NCBI RefSeq assembly: GCF_014646655.1
Contig: NZ_BMNR01000004.1
Coordinates: 310,001 to 374,000 of the forward strand
DNA from: Yeosuana aromativorans
GTDB lineage: Bacteria > Bacteroidota > Bacteroidia > Flavobacteriales > Flavobacteriaceae
Direction: 5' to 3'
Length of the DNA: 64,000 nt
The notes below the pieces were generated by a model that worked only from the letters and a program-made list of their open reading frames with translations, was not told where the DNA came from and did not search any database. Position 1 is the stretch's first letter. Each line of letters opens with the position of its first letter. Position numbers and translations under genes: made by a program. Shown here piece after piece: positions 16,334 through 25,580 of this stretch.

Positions 16334-17947
16334 ATACTCTGCCAATCCTTTGGTAAACGCTTCCGGGTTTTCGGCCAAATGATATCGTGGATCATCAACA
16401 GCCTCAACAATCACTTCCCTAAATTTAGGATTGGATTTGTACAATAGCACTTTACAGTCCTCACTTAAGTGTTTTAATTTTATTGATTTGCCTTCTGCCT
16501 CATATTTGTTCACCAAATTAAAAATGGCTTCAATGGCAGAATGGTCACTCACACGTGATTCCACAAAATCTATTTCAACATTTTGAGGATCATTTTTCAC
16601 ATCAAACTTATCATTAAAAGCAATGATAGACCCAAAGAACAACGGTCCCCAGATTTCATAAACCTTCGTGCCATCTTCGCGCATCCGCTTACGCGCCCTG
16701 ATACGTTTGGCATTTTCCCAAGAAAATACCAAGGCACTCATAATCACCCCAGATATGACCGCGATGGCCAAATCAAAAATAATGGTCAAGGCTGATACAG
16801 AGACCAAAACAATGACATCACTCAACGGGATTTTATTCAAAATTCTAAAGCTACTCCACGCAAACGTACCAATAACAACCATAAACATCACGCCAACCAA
16901 TGCTGCAATAGGCACTTTTTCAATCAACCCAGAAGCAAACAAAATAAATGTCAATAAAGCCAATGCTGCTGTTATTCCAGAAAGTCTGCCTCTACCGCCT
17001 CCTTTTATGTTAATCAATGACTGGCCAATCATAGCACAACCGCCCATACCACCAAATAATCCGGTGATGATGTTGGCACCTCCTTGAGCGAGACATTCCC
17101 GATTGGTATCGCCTCGTGTTTCAGTTAGTTCATCAACCAAATTTAAGGTCATTAAAGATTCAATCAATCCTACAGCAGCTAATATCAATGCATAAGGCCC
17201 AATAAACCATAAGGTTTTCAAGTTAAAAGGCACCTTATTGAAAATATCCCATTGAAAATGCGGTAATCCGCCTTTAAGTCCTTCTCCGCCTCCATCTTTT
17301 ATAAAACTTCCAACAGTAGCCACATCCAATTTCCCAAAGATAACAATGGCAGACACGACTAAAATAGCCATTAAAGCTTCTGGTAATTTTTTAGTGAGTT
17401 TAGGCAATAAAAACATAATGCCCATGGTCAAAAGAACAAGTCCAATCATGGTGTAAAGTTGGGTTCCATGCATCCAAACAAAATCAGTGCCGTCAAAAAC
17501 CTTGAACATTTTTAACTGGGCTAAAAATATGACAATAGCCAAGCCATTAACAAATCCCATCATCACAGGATGCGGAATCAGTCTCACAAATTTCCCCAGC
17601 TTGAAAAATCCTGCGAGCATTTGTATAATTCCCATTAAAATAACAGTTGCAAACAAGTAGTACAACCCAAGGTTTTCACCTTCGGCACCCATGGCATTTC
17701 CTTCGGCAACCAAAGCCACCATGACCACTGCCAATGCGCCTGTTGCACCACTGATCATACCCGGCCTACCACCAAAAACAGAGGTGATTAAACCAATCAT
17801 AAAGGCAGCATATAAGCCAACCAATGGATCTACCCCTGCTACAAATGCAAAAGCAACGGCTTCTGGCACTAGCGCTAGAGCAACCGTAAGTCCACTTAAA
17901 ATATCGTTTTTGGCGTTGGCCGTTTGCTTTCTGATGAATTCTGTCAT
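16325..17947 (-). CDS. SulP family inorganic anion transporter with STAS domain
   Basis: A 540-residue membrane transporter. The Sulfate_transp region spans roughly residues 10-400, with about 12-14 helices and the signatures LVPEAVAFAFVAGVDPLVGL and FGGRPGMISGATGA near the N-terminus. A STAS domain closes the protein (VYEIWGPLFFGSI onward). SulP carriers import sulfate, bicarbonate or related anions with sodium or protons. The ATG at 17947 (MTEFIRKQ) is chosen over one seven codons upstream, because a good promoter at 17966-17995 would leave the upstream ATG outside the transcript. Confidence 0.9.
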   Translation of the reverse strand: MTEFIRKQTANAKNDILSGLTVALALVPEAVAFAFVAGVDPLVGLYAAFMIGLITSVFGGRPGMISGATGALAVVMVALVAEGNAMGAEGENLGLYYLFATVILMGIIQMLAGFFKLGKFVRLIPHPVMMGFVNGLAIVIFLAQLKMFKVFDGTDFVWMHGTQLYTMIGLVLLTMGIMFLLPKLTKKLPEALMAILVVSAIVIFGKLDVATVGSFIKDGGGEGLKGGLPHFQWDIFNKVPFNLKTLWFIGPYALILAAVGLIESLMTLNLVDELTETRGDTNRECLAQGGANIITGLFGGMGGCAMIGQSLINIKGGGRGRLSGITAALALLTFILFASGLIEKVPIAALVGVMFMVVIGTFAWSSFRILNKIPLSDVIVLVSVSALTIIFDLAIAVISGVIMSALVFSWENAKRIRARKRMREDGTKVYEIWGPLFFGSIIAFNDKFDVKNDPQNVEIDFVESRVSDHSAIEAIFNLVNKYEAEGKSIKLKHLSEDCKVLLYKSNPKFREVIVEAVDDPRYHLAENPEAFTKGLAEYKL

Positions 17948-17965
17948 GGCAATTTTTTGAAGGTG

Positions 17966-17995
17966 CAAATTTACAGTTTATGTAACGATGGGCAA
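17966..17995 (-). promoter_or_regulatory. promoter for the SulP transporter (TTG-N19-TAAATTTG)
   Basis: On the minus strand a TTG (plus-strand 17993-17995) is followed after 19 bases by TAAATTTGCACC (-7 element at 17966-17973). Both boxes and the spacing match the Bacteroidetes consensus. Transcription should begin near 17959, supporting the SulP start at 17947. Confidence 0.6.
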
Positions 17996-18095
17996 GGCGC
18001 AACCATTTTAATTGAATAAATTACCACTAAAACGTTTGAAATTGAGCGATTTGCTCATTATTAAATTGAATTTTTCAGTATCAGCTTTAAGATAC

Positions 18096-18677
18096 TCAAA
18101 TTAAAGCCTTGATATTAGCATAGGAGTTTTCAAGGGCCTCTTTGGTTTGTTCTTTATTGAGCCATTCTACTTTTGTGATGCCTTCTTCTACTTGGGCGTA
18201 CAAATTTCCATTAAAAGTAGAGGTCATTTCAAACCAATAGGTAACTTTTATTTTATAGCGACCGTTCCGTTTAAAAATATGGTAGGTGGTATCCAATGGC
18301 TTAACAATCTCTAAACCGCTTACACCAGTTTCTTCGGTAACTTCCCTAATGGCGGTTTCCTCTATGGTTTCTTTACCTTCTGTTTTGCCTTTGGGTAAAT
18401 CCCATTTATCATTTCTGTAAATAAATAAAATATCGCCTTTTTCATTGTAAACTTTTCCGCCACCTGCTATTACATTTGGTAATTTCTTTAAAAACTTTTT
18501 AAGTAATTTATCCTTGTTTTTATGGATGAGGCGCGCTTCTTTTATAGAAGTTGTATTCAACTCTTTGATGACTTTTCCTATATTTACTGTATTAAGTAAA
18601 TAATTCTTAAAATTGGTTTCTTGCTCAACGTTTGTTGTTAAAATGATTGGTTTGTCGTTGACAAAAACTTTATACAT
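18096..18677 (-). CDS. Nudix hydrolase
   Basis: A 193-residue protein with an N-terminal domain of about 65 residues (IILTTNVEQETNFKNYLL) and a Nudix domain. The Nudix box is complete: GKTEGKETIEETAIREVTEE followed by TGVSGL, so the catalytic Glu residues are kept. Such enzymes hydrolyse nucleoside diphosphate derivatives. The order next to divergent pyrE recurs in Flavobacteriaceae. The substrate is not predictable. Confidence 0.87.
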   Translation of the reverse strand: MYKVFVNDKPIILTTNVEQETNFKNYLLNTVNIGKVIKELNTTSIKEARLIHKNKDKLLKKFLKKLPNVIAGGGKVYNEKGDILFIYRNDKWDLPKGKTEGKETIEETAIREVTEETGVSGLEIVKPLDTTYHIFKRNGRYKIKVTYWFEMTSTFNGNLYAQVEEGITKVEWLNKEQTKEALENSYANIKALI

Positions 18678-18807
18678 ACTTTGCGTTTAACCATTAGTAT
18701 GTGGTAAAAATATCATTTTTCATTACAAATCAGCAATTGTTGAAAAAAATATTTTTATTGATAATCAAGCTGAACAAAAAACCAAATTTATATGTAATTT
18801 TGCTATC

Positions 18808-19452
18808 ATGATTTTTAACAAAGAAATTGCCAGGCAAACAGCCGAGGTTTTATTGCAGGTAAATGCCATAAAATTAAGTCCGAAAGAGCCCTTCACTTGG
18901 GCATCTGGCTGGAAATCCCCTATTTATTGTGACAATCGCATCATCTTATCATTTCCACCCATTAGAAACTACATTAGGGAAACCATGGGAAAGGAAATTG
19001 AAAAGCTATATGGCAAACCCGATGTGATTGCGGGTGTTGCCACAGGAGCCATTGGTATTGGCATGTTGGTTGCAGAATACTTGGGACTGCCATTTATTTA
19101 TGTAAGACCTGAAGCAAAAGGACATGGCAGAAAAAATCAAATTGAAGGATTTGTAGAAGCTGGGCAGAATGTAGTGGTGGTTGAAGATTTGATAAGTACA
19201 GGCAAGAGTAGTTTAAATGCCGTAAAAGCCCTGAAAGAAGCCCACTTGCACGTCAAGGGCATGGTGGCTATTTTTACCTATGGGTTTGATGTAGCGTTTG
19301 AAAATTTTAAAAAAGAAAACATAACACTGCATACCTTAAGCAATTATGACAGCTTGCTTGAACAAGCATTGGAAACCAATTATATCTCTCAAAAAGACTT
19401 AGCCACACTTTCGGTTTGGAACTCAAATCCTAGTGAGTGGAATGCCAAATAA
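18808..19452 (+). CDS. pyrE: orotate phosphoribosyltransferase
   Basis: A 214-residue enzyme of pyrimidine synthesis that joins orotate to PRPP giving OMP. Motifs: FTWASGWKSPIYCDNR, GVATGAIGIGMLVAEYLGLP, YVRPEAKGHGRKNQIEG (the flexible catalytic loop) and the PRPP-binding VVVVEDLISTGKSS. Length is standard. It starts a rightward pair with the SRPBCC gene 13 bases later. Confidence 0.95.
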   Translation: MIFNKEIARQTAEVLLQVNAIKLSPKEPFTWASGWKSPIYCDNRIILSFPPIRNYIRETMGKEIEKLYGKPDVIAGVATGAIGIGMLVAEYLGLPFIYVRPEAKGHGRKNQIEGFVEAGQNVVVVEDLISTGKSSLNAVKALKEAHLHVKGMVAIFTYGFDVAFENFKKENITLHTLSNYDSLLEQALETNYISQKDLATLSVWNSNPSEWNAK

Positions 19453-19465
19453 AAATTAAATTATT

Positions 19466-19861
19466 ATGAATTTAGAATCCCCAAAAATAAATGTTGACAA
19501 ATCTCCTCAAGCGGTGTTTGACTTTTTATCCAATGTCAAAAACTTTGAATCACTTATGCCAGAAAACATAAGTAAATTTGAATTGCTTGAAGATGATACC
19601 TTTTTGTTTGCCCTCAAAGGCATGCCCGAAATCATTCTCAAAAAAAAGGAAGTTGTTCCCCCAAATAAAATTGTACTTGGTGCCGCTGGCGGAAAGTTAG
19701 ACTTCTCTTTAACTGGTGACATTACAGAAACTGGCGAAAACAGTAGCGAGGTACAATTAACGTTTAACGGTGATTTTAACCCCATGATGGCTATGATGAT
19801 TAAAGGCCCCATCAGTAAATTTATTGAAACACTGGCCACAAGCATTCCTAAATCCATTTAA
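19466..19861 (+). CDS. SRPBCC family protein
   Basis: A 131-residue protein with a START/Bet v1-like (SRPBCC) fold: INVDKSPQAVFDFLSNVKNF at the N-terminus, then beta strands, and a long C-terminal helix (IKGPISKFIETLATSIPKSI). Such proteins bind hydrophobic ligands in a cavity. No catalytic residues are known. It follows pyrE closely, a frequent pairing in Flavobacteria, and its stop overlaps the convergent birA stop by four bases. Confidence 0.8.
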   Translation: MNLESPKINVDKSPQAVFDFLSNVKNFESLMPENISKFELLEDDTFLFALKGMPEIILKKKEVVPPNKIVLGAAGGKLDFSLTGDITETGENSSEVQLTFNGDFNPMMAMMIKGPISKFIETLATSIPKSI

Positions 19862-20589
19862 TACAAAAGGGTAATATCTTTTAAATCAAATTCTTTAACA
19901 ATATTATCTTCCAACAATACTTGGAGATTACCTGATACCGATACGTTTTTAATAAACCCAGAAAAAACTGTTCCTTCAGTATCTTGAAAAGTAGAAGGTT
20001 TATCTTTTCTAAAAAGATAGGTTTCATATTCGTCTTTTAAAATATCGTGCTTATCCTTTTTTAAAAGTTTTAAATACTCTTTTAAATGCTTTAAAACAAT
20101 ATGTAAAACCTCATCCAGATTAAAGGTTTTACCTGTTAATATTTTAAGTGAGGATGCTCTTGGTAAATCTATAAATTCGGTTTGGTTGATATTAAGCCCA
20201 ATGCCAATAATTGACGCTTTTAAACTGCTTTGTTTTATGACGTTTTCAATTAAAATGCCACAAATTTTCTTGTCCTCTGACAAAATGTCGTTAGGCCATT
20301 TTATGCTTAATTTGGGTATTGAAAAACTCTGTAATGCCTTGATTAATGCCAATGAAGTAACCATACTAATGTAAAAAGCATGCTCAATATGTAACTCCGA
20401 AACATCCTTAAACACACTAAAAGTCAAGTTTTTAGAACTTTCAGAATTCCAAACCGTACCCATTTGACCTCGTCCGTGGGTTTGGTGTTTTGCAACAACC
20501 GTGGTGAAGTCTTCAACACCATCTTCAGTACTAAGCTTTCTTAAGTAACTGTTTGTAGAATTGATGGCATTAAGTTTGATTATACGCAT
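19858..20589 (-). CDS. birA: biotin--[acetyl-CoA carboxylase] ligase
   Basis: A 243-residue biotin protein ligase that makes biotinyl-AMP and transfers biotin to the carboxylase carrier protein. Motifs: HQTHGRGQMGTVWNS (the GRGxxG biotin/ATP loop), SIKWPNDIL, and KICGILIENV. It lacks the N-terminal DNA-binding domain of E. coli BirA, so it is an enzyme only and not a repressor. It is divergent from rsfS with about 100 bases between them. Confidence 0.93.
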   Translation of the reverse strand: MRIIKLNAINSTNSYLRKLSTEDGVEDFTTVVAKHQTHGRGQMGTVWNSESSKNLTFSVFKDVSELHIEHAFYISMVTSLALIKALQSFSIPKLSIKWPNDILSEDKKICGILIENVIKQSSLKASIIGIGLNINQTEFIDLPRASSLKILTGKTFNLDEVLHIVLKHLKEYLKLLKKDKHDILKDEYETYLFRKDKPSTFQDTEGTVFSGFIKNVSVSGNLQVLLEDNIVKEFDLKDITLLY

Positions 20590-20658
20590 TAGAAGTTATT
20601 TATTATATTGCTATAGAATCTTATGATTAAATTAAAGTATAAAGAACTAAAAAAATAA

Positions 20659-20666
20659 TAACTTTG
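20659..20666 (+). promoter_or_regulatory. -7 element (TAACTTTG) for rsfS-ftsH
   Basis: TAACTTTGCAC lies 22 bases before the rsfS ATG and fits TAnnTTTG exactly. No TTG is seen at -33, so the upstream part is weak. Confidence 0.45.
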
Positions 20667-20687
20667 CACAAAATTTAAATCAAATTA

Positions 20688-21059
20688 ATGGCGAAAGAAA
20701 ATATAAGCGCAGACCAACTAATATCTGTAATAATAAATGGCATAGAAGATGTTAAAGGAAATGAAATTAATATTCTTGATTTAAGGGAGATTGAAAATAC
20801 GGTTTGTGATTACTTTATAATTTGTGAAGGAACTTCAAATACACAAGTTAATGCCATTGTAAAATCCATACAAAAAAAAGTAAGTAAAGAACTTAAAGAT
20901 CATCCTTGGCACGTAGAAGGTGAAGATAATGCCGAATGGGTCTTAATAGATTATGTAAACGTTGTGGTGCATGTATTCCAAAAACACATCAGACAATATT
21001 ACGATATTGAAAGCCTTTGGGGAGATGCAAAAACAACTGTAATAGAAACTAGTTACTAA
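20688..21059 (+). CDS. rsfS: ribosomal silencing factor RsfS
   Basis: A 123-residue protein of the RsfS/Iojap family, which binds ribosomal protein L14 and blocks joining of subunits when nutrients are short. The conserved core is visible: YFIICEGTSNTQVNAIV, HPWHVEG, WVLIDYVNVVVHVFQ and YYDIESLWGD. Length is typical. It sits six bases before ftsH, a conserved pair in Bacteroidetes. Confidence 0.95.
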   Translation: MAKENISADQLISVIINGIEDVKGNEINILDLREIENTVCDYFIICEGTSNTQVNAIVKSIQKKVSKELKDHPWHVEGEDNAEWVLIDYVNVVVHVFQKHIRQYYDIESLWGDAKTTVIETSY

Positions 21060-21065
21060 AAAAGA

Positions 21066-23006
21066 ATGAATAACGATAAAAAAAATATCAAGGATAAAAA
21101 ACCTAAATTCAATCCGTATTGGATTTATGGCGTTATAATAGCTGTGTTTTTAGCTATACAACTATTCAGTAATGTGGGTTCTCAAGACGGAAACACAACA
21201 AATCCAACACAGTTTTTTAAATTTGTTGCCGATGGTGACGTGGCACGTGTTGAAATCGTCAATAAACGTGTTTGTAAAGTCTATCTTACCAAAGAAGCAG
21301 AGCAAAAAGAAATTCACAAAAAATCGGTTCCCAACACCCTTTTGCCCACAACTAGTAGGCTGCCAAACTATAAGTTTGAATTTGGGGATCTACAAATTTT
21401 TCAAAACCAACTGAATGAAGTCATTAAAGAAAACCATCTGGATTTAACACCAGTATACATCACTGAAGACAATTTCTTTGGAGACTTGTTGGTTGGCATA
21501 CTTCCTTTTATTTTACTCATCGGTGTTTGGATTTTTATCATGAGACGTATGTCTGGTGGTGCTGGCGGTGGTGCTGGTGGACAAATTTTTAACATAGGAA
21601 AATCAAAAGCCAAACTATTTGACCAAAACACAGAAGTTAAAACCACTTTTAAAGATGTTGCCGGTTTGGAAGGTGCCAAAGAAGAAGTTCAAGAAATTGT
21701 GGACTTCCTTAAATTCCCTGAAAAATATACAACACTTGGTGGGAAAATACCAAAAGGAGCACTCCTTGTAGGCCCTCCAGGAACAGGTAAAACCCTTTTG
21801 GCTAGAGCCGTTGCTGGTGAAGCCAAAGTACCGTTTTTCTCGCTTTCTGGTTCAGATTTTGTTGAAATGTTTGTCGGAGTTGGGGCTTCCAGAGTACGTG
21901 ATTTGTTCAAGCAAGCCAAAGAGAAATCGCCTTCCATCATTTTTATTGATGAAATTGATGCTATTGGTCGAGCCAGAGGCAAAAACGCCATCTCAGGAAG
22001 TAACGATGAACGTGAAAATACACTGAATCAATTATTGACAGAAATGGATGGTTTTGGTACCAATACCAATGTTATTGTACTTGCCGCTACCAACCGTGCC
22101 GATATTTTAGATACAGCCTTGATGCGTGCCGGTCGTTTTGACAGGCAAATTTTTGTGGATTTACCAGATATCAGGGAACGCAAGGAAATTTTTGAGGTAC
22201 ATTTACGCCCGCTTAAAAAAGCAAAAGATTTAGATCTTGATTTTCTATCAAGACAAACACCAGGTTTTTCTGGAGCTGATATTGCAAATGTGTGTAATGA
22301 AGCGGCTTTGATTGCTGCCAGAAATGGTAAAAAAGAAGTTGACAAACAAGACTTCTTGGACGCTGTTGATAGAATTATTGGTGGTCTTGAGAAGAAAAAC
22401 AAAATCATCACACCTGCTGAGAAAAAAGCAGTGGCATTTCATGAAGCTGGTCATGCTACCGTTAGCTGGATGTTAGAACATGCTGCGCCGTTGGTTAAGG
22501 TAACCATTGTGCCAAGGGGACGCTCCTTAGGTGCTGCATGGTATTTACCTGAAGAACGCCTTATTGTTCACCCAGAACAAATGCTGGACGAAATGTGTGC
22601 CGCATTGGGAGGAAGAGCTGCTGAAAAAGTAATTTTCAATAAAATATCTACTGGTGCCTTAAGTGACCTCGAAAAAGTCACCAAACAAGCTAGAGCCATG
22701 GTAACTGTTTATGGTTTAAGTGATAAGGTTGGTAATTTGACTTATTATGACTCCTCAGGACAAAACGAATATGGTTTCACCAAACCATATAGTGAAAAGA
22801 CGGCTGAATTGATAGACAAAGAAATTTCAGAATTAATTGAAACACAATACCAAAGAGCCATCAATTTGCTTGAAGAAAATAAAGATAAGCTTACTGAATT
22901 AGCCAATGTCCTTCTTGAAAAAGAGGTCATCTTTAAAGACAATCTTGAAAAAATATTTGGAAAACGAGATTTCAATAAAGAAGAAACCGAAGTTGTCAAA
23001 GAATAA
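21066..23006 (+). CDS. ftsH: ATP-dependent zinc metalloprotease FtsH
   Basis: A 646-residue membrane protease. Two N-terminal membrane helices ([14 protein letters not shown] and [17 protein letters not shown]) flank a periplasmic domain. A Gly-rich linker leads to the AAA module (Walker A GPPGTGKT, Walker [12 protein letters not shown], second region of homology ending RAGRFDRQI). The M41 protease domain has HEAGH. It forms hexamers that extract and degrade membrane and regulatory proteins. It is complete and intact, and is followed by a strong terminator at 23038-23079. Confidence 0.97.
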   Translation: MNNDKKNIKDKKPKFNPYWIYGVIIAVFLAIQLFSNVGSQDGNTTNPTQFFKFVADGDVARVEIVNKRVCKVYLTKEAEQKEIHKKSVPNTLLPTTSRLPNYKFEFGDLQIFQNQLNEVIKENHLDLTPVYITEDNFFGDLLVGILPFILLIGVWIFIMRRMSGGAGGGAGGQIFNIGKSKAKLFDQNTEVKTTFKDVAGLEGAKEEVQEIVDFLKFPEKYTTLGGKIPKGALLVGPPGTGKTLLARAVAGEAKVPFFSLSGSDFVEMFVGVGASRVRDLFKQAKEKSPSIIFIDEIDAIGRARGKNAISGSNDERENTLNQLLTEMDGFGTNTNVIVLAATNRADILDTALMRAGRFDRQIFVDLPDIRERKEIFEVHLRPLKKAKDLDLDFLSRQTPGFSGADIANVCNEAALIAARNGKKEVDKQDFLDAVDRIIGGLEKKNKIITPAEKKAVAFHEAGHATVSWMLEHAAPLVKVTIVPRGRSLGAAWYLPEERLIVHPEQMLDEMCAALGGRAAEKVIFNKISTGALSDLEKVTKQARAMVTVYGLSDKVGNLTYYDSSGQNEYGFTKPYSEKTAELIDKEISELIETQYQRAINLLEENKDKLTELANVLLEKEVIFKDNLEKIFGKRDFNKEETEVVKE

Positions 23007-23037
23007 ATTGCTCCATATTTTGGAAAGCTATTGCAAA

Positions 23038-23079
23038 AATCTTAAATTAATCGTATGGTTAGTTTAAGATTTTTTATAT
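23038..23079 (+). terminator. rho-independent terminator after ftsH
   Basis: AAATCTTAAA (23038-23047) pairs perfectly with TTTAAGATTT (23064-23073) around a 16-base loop, and is followed by more Ts (TTTATATTT). It lies 32 bases after the ftsH stop. Confidence 0.75.
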
Positions 23080-23122
23080 TTGAAAAACCCCTTTAGAAAC
23101 TGAGTTAATAGCATATCCCTGA

Positions 23123-23731
23123 ATGAGTCTATTTAGAAAAATATTTGGTTCAAAATCTGACAACAAAGAAGAAGAACTAAAATCAAATGAGCGAGGCAAA
23201 TACATGCCAGAGATTAAATTGCCAATAGATGAAAAGTTTACCATAAACTTTAAAGCTAATGGTGGTAAATTCCTGTATTGCGAAGATTTAGACGAAATTT
23301 TTGAGAGTTTGCAAAACATTATTGATGAAAATAGCTGGGGTGACAAAAAGGCCTATTTTTTTGATCAAAATTTAAAAGACCGATTTAAAAATGTTGATTT
23401 ATTGACCACAGATAGAGTTAGTGAATCAACATTTTTTATAACAACCTGCGAAAATTTAATAGCAAATGACGGCTCATTGTTAATCAGTTCCAATCAAATT
23501 GCTGAAAAAAAATTAATTGAACTCCCTTCAAATTTCATTGTTTTTGCTACAACAAGTCAAATGGTTGAAACCATTGGAGAAGGATTGCGTGGTATCAAAT
23601 CTAAAAACAAACAAAAAATCCCCACAAACATTACCACTATCAAGCATTTTAAATCATCAGAGGAAAAAGATTTTTTAAGTTACGGAAGTAGTTCAAAAAA
23701 TTTATATTTGCTGCTTTTAGAAGACCTATAA
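23123..23731 (+). CDS. LUD domain protein (LutC-like)
   Basis: A 202-residue protein with a LUD domain, found in lactate-utilisation proteins LutB and LutC. The core includes FFITTCENLIANDGSLLISS and the LPSNFIVFATTSQMVETIGEG segment, ending with LYLLLLEDL. Iron-sulfur ligands are absent, as in LutC. In Bacteroidetes a stand-alone LUD gene commonly sits between ftsH and cdsA. A role in lactate use is not supported by neighbours, so the function remains open. Confidence 0.8.
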   Translation: MSLFRKIFGSKSDNKEEELKSNERGKYMPEIKLPIDEKFTINFKANGGKFLYCEDLDEIFESLQNIIDENSWGDKKAYFFDQNLKDRFKNVDLLTTDRVSESTFFITTCENLIANDGSLLISSNQIAEKKLIELPSNFIVFATTSQMVETIGEGLRGIKSKNKQKIPTNITTIKHFKSSEEKDFLSYGSSSKNLYLLLLEDL

Positions 23732-23823
23732 CAAAACGGGGCAATTACTATTTTGATTATTAATAAACCACCATGTTGCATTGAAAGATTCTTTCAGGTT
23801 GTAAAAACAAAAAACCATAACAC

Positions 23824-24645
23824 ATGAAAGAAATTATCATACGGTCACTATCTGGGATATTTTATGTGCTGCTTTTGGTTATTTCAATTAATTACCAATA
23901 TGCATTGTTAGGCCTTTTTTTTGTGTTTGGTCTTATTAGCTTGAGTGAATTCAAAAAAATAATCAAGCTAAAAAGCATTATTCCTTACTTTATTTTTATC
24001 GGACTCTTCTTTGTTTTTGCATATTGGCAAACAGTAACCGTTAGCACTATTGGCCTTGATGAAATAACCCAAATACTCATGGTCATCACCATTTTTGTTC
24101 AGTTATTTTTAATCAAAGATCTTTTTTCAGAAAAGACAATTCCACTTTTCATGTCAAAGCGGTTTATACTGACCACGTTTTACATATCAAGTGCCTTTGT
24201 GTTTTTGGTTTTAATAGCCAATCATCATAAAACATACAATCCAAATATATTACTGGGATCATTTATTCTGGTTTGGGTTAATGACTCATTTGCATATTTA
24301 GTTGGAAAAAACTTTGGAAAACAGAAGCTTTTTGAAAAAATATCGCCAAAAAAAACGGTAGAAGGTTTCTTGGGCGGGTTATTTTTTTCATGCATTGCAA
24401 GTTTTTTTATTGCTAACTTTACACACAGTTTAAGTTTTTCCAGTTGGCTTATTTTGAGTATCGTGATTAGTGTGTTTGGAACCCTAGGGGATTTAATCGA
24501 GTCAAAATTTAAAAGACAGGCCAACCTAAAGGATAGTGGTGATATCATGCCAGGACATGGTGGGTTATTGGACCGTTTGGACAGTATTATTTTTGCCGCA
24601 CCGTTTATTTATTTATTTTTAAGAATCATACAGTATGTTTCATAA
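23824..24645 (+). CDS. cdsA: phosphatidate cytidylyltransferase
   Basis: A 273-residue polytopic membrane enzyme making CDP-diacylglycerol from phosphatidic acid and CTP. The family signature is near the C-terminus: GTLGDLIESKFKRQANLKDS followed by GDIMPGHGGLLDRLDS, with the metal-binding Asp residues. About eight hydrophobic helices are visible. The next gene, psd, starts 11 bases before this stop, so phospholipid synthesis genes are translationally coupled here. Confidence 0.95.
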   Translation: MKEIIIRSLSGIFYVLLLVISINYQYALLGLFFVFGLISLSEFKKIIKLKSIIPYFIFIGLFFVFAYWQTVTVSTIGLDEITQILMVITIFVQLFLIKDLFSEKTIPLFMSKRFILTTFYISSAFVFLVLIANHHKTYNPNILLGSFILVWVNDSFAYLVGKNFGKQKLFEKISPKKTVEGFLGGLFFSCIASFFIANFTHSLSFSSWLILSIVISVFGTLGDLIESKFKRQANLKDSGDIMPGHGGLLDRLDSIIFAAPFIYLFLRIIQYVS

Positions 24646-25291
24646 AGAAGGACATAAAATCATATTTATTGCATTTGTTATTATTGTAGCATCATTTCTA
24701 CTAATAGATAACTTTGTTGAAACCCCATGGTTACAAAAAACATTATGGATAGTCTTACTGGGCTTTTTCATTATGATACTTCAATTTTTCAGAAACCCAA
24801 AACGGCAGACGTTTTTAAACGACAAACAAATTGTTTCAGCTGTAGATGGCAAAGTGGTTGTCATTGAAGAGGTGTTTGAAAAAGAATTTTTTAATGATAA
24901 ACGCATTCAAGTAAGTGTGTTTATGTCGCCTATTAATGTTCATGTAACCCGATATCCTATTAGTGGCACCATTGCCTACAGCAAATACCATCCCGGTAAG
25001 TATTTGGTAGCATGGCATCCAAAAGCTAGTGAGGAAAATGAACGAACTACGGTAGTGGTAAATAATGATACCTTTGGAAACGTGCTATACAGGCAAATAG
25101 CCGGTGCCATGGCAAAACGTATTGTTAATTATGCCAAAGTTGGTAACATGGTTACTCAAGGTAGTGATTCTGGTTTTATAAAATTTGGTTCAAGAGTTGA
25201 TTTATTTTTACCTTTAAACGCTGAAATAAAAGTACAGCTGAACCAAAAAGTTCTTGGTGGCGAAAGCATTATTGCTGAAATTAATGACTAA
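24635..25291 (+). CDS. psd: phosphatidylserine decarboxylase family protein
   Basis: A 218-residue short-type phosphatidylserine decarboxylase. Two N-terminal membrane helices are followed by the soluble domain with SAVDGKVVVIEE, FMSPINVHVTRYPISG, YHPGKYLVAWHPKASEENER and the self-cleavage site IKFGSRVDLF. Cleavage before the Ser makes the pyruvoyl cofactor. The product is phosphatidylethanolamine, the main lipid of these bacteria. It overlaps cdsA upstream and the acyl-CoA-binding protein downstream. Confidence 0.93.
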   Translation: MFHKEGHKIIFIAFVIIVASFLLIDNFVETPWLQKTLWIVLLGFFIMILQFFRNPKRQTFLNDKQIVSAVDGKVVVIEEVFEKEFFNDKRIQVSVFMSPINVHVTRYPISGTIAYSKYHPGKYLVAWHPKASEENERTTVVVNNDTFGNVLYRQIAGAMAKRIVNYAKVGNMVTQGSDSGFIKFGSRVDLFLPLNAEIKVQLNQKVLGGESIIAEIND

Positions 25292-25550
25292 CAACGATTT
25301 AGATATAGAATTTCAAGAGGCTGTAAACCGTGTCAATGCGCACAACGATCCGTTTCCTGCCGATTTTTTACTCAGACTCTATGCCTATTACAAAAAAGCG
25401 ACCAATGACTACGGGCAACCAAGTAGCAAAAAACCCATTATAAACGCTTTTAAAACCAATGCGCTGTTTCAAATAAAGGATATTACCCCAGACGAAGCAA
25501 AAGCAACCTATATTGAACTGGTAAACACTTATTTTCTGTACAGAAAATAA
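25284..25550 (+). CDS. acyl-CoA-binding protein
   Basis: An 88-residue ACBP-family protein: LDIEFQEAVNRVNAHNDPFP, then LLRLYAYYKKATNDYGQ and KWxAF-like KPIINAFKTNALFQIKD. Four helices bind long acyl-CoA esters. The ATG at 25284 overlaps the psd stop by eight bases, so it is coupled to phospholipid synthesis. The frame is open further upstream inside psd, but the family begins here. Its last codons and stop lie within a perfect 34-base palindrome. Confidence 0.88.
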   Translation: MTNNDLDIEFQEAVNRVNAHNDPFPADFLLRLYAYYKKATNDYGQPSSKKPIINAFKTNALFQIKDITPDEAKATYIELVNTYFLYRK

Positions 25551-25556
25551 GTGTTT
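25523..25556. terminator. perfect 34-base palindrome, bidirectional terminator
   Basis: Arms of 17 bases (25523-25539 and 25540-25556) are exact reverse complements with no spacer. The left arm and stop codon belong to the acyl-CoA-binding protein gene. The sequence after it (AATTTTAATAC) is T-rich rather than a clean T run. It separates this operon from convergent valS. Confidence 0.65.
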
Positions 25557-25580
25557 AATTTTAATACTTTCAAAAAGTTC

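Noticed and set aside
16668-17087. 139-codon plus-strand frame within the SulP gene
   Set aside because: Antisense shadow of a well-supported transporter; composition follows the reverse of membrane helices.
18048-18100. Terminator after the Nudix gene (AGTATC/GATACT)
   Set aside because: Only a six-base stem with no following T run on the minus strand, too weak to call.
23782-23796. Small hairpin TGAAAG-ATT-CTTTCA before cdsA
   Set aside because: Six-base stem with a three-base loop and no T run; likely by chance in AT-rich DNA.
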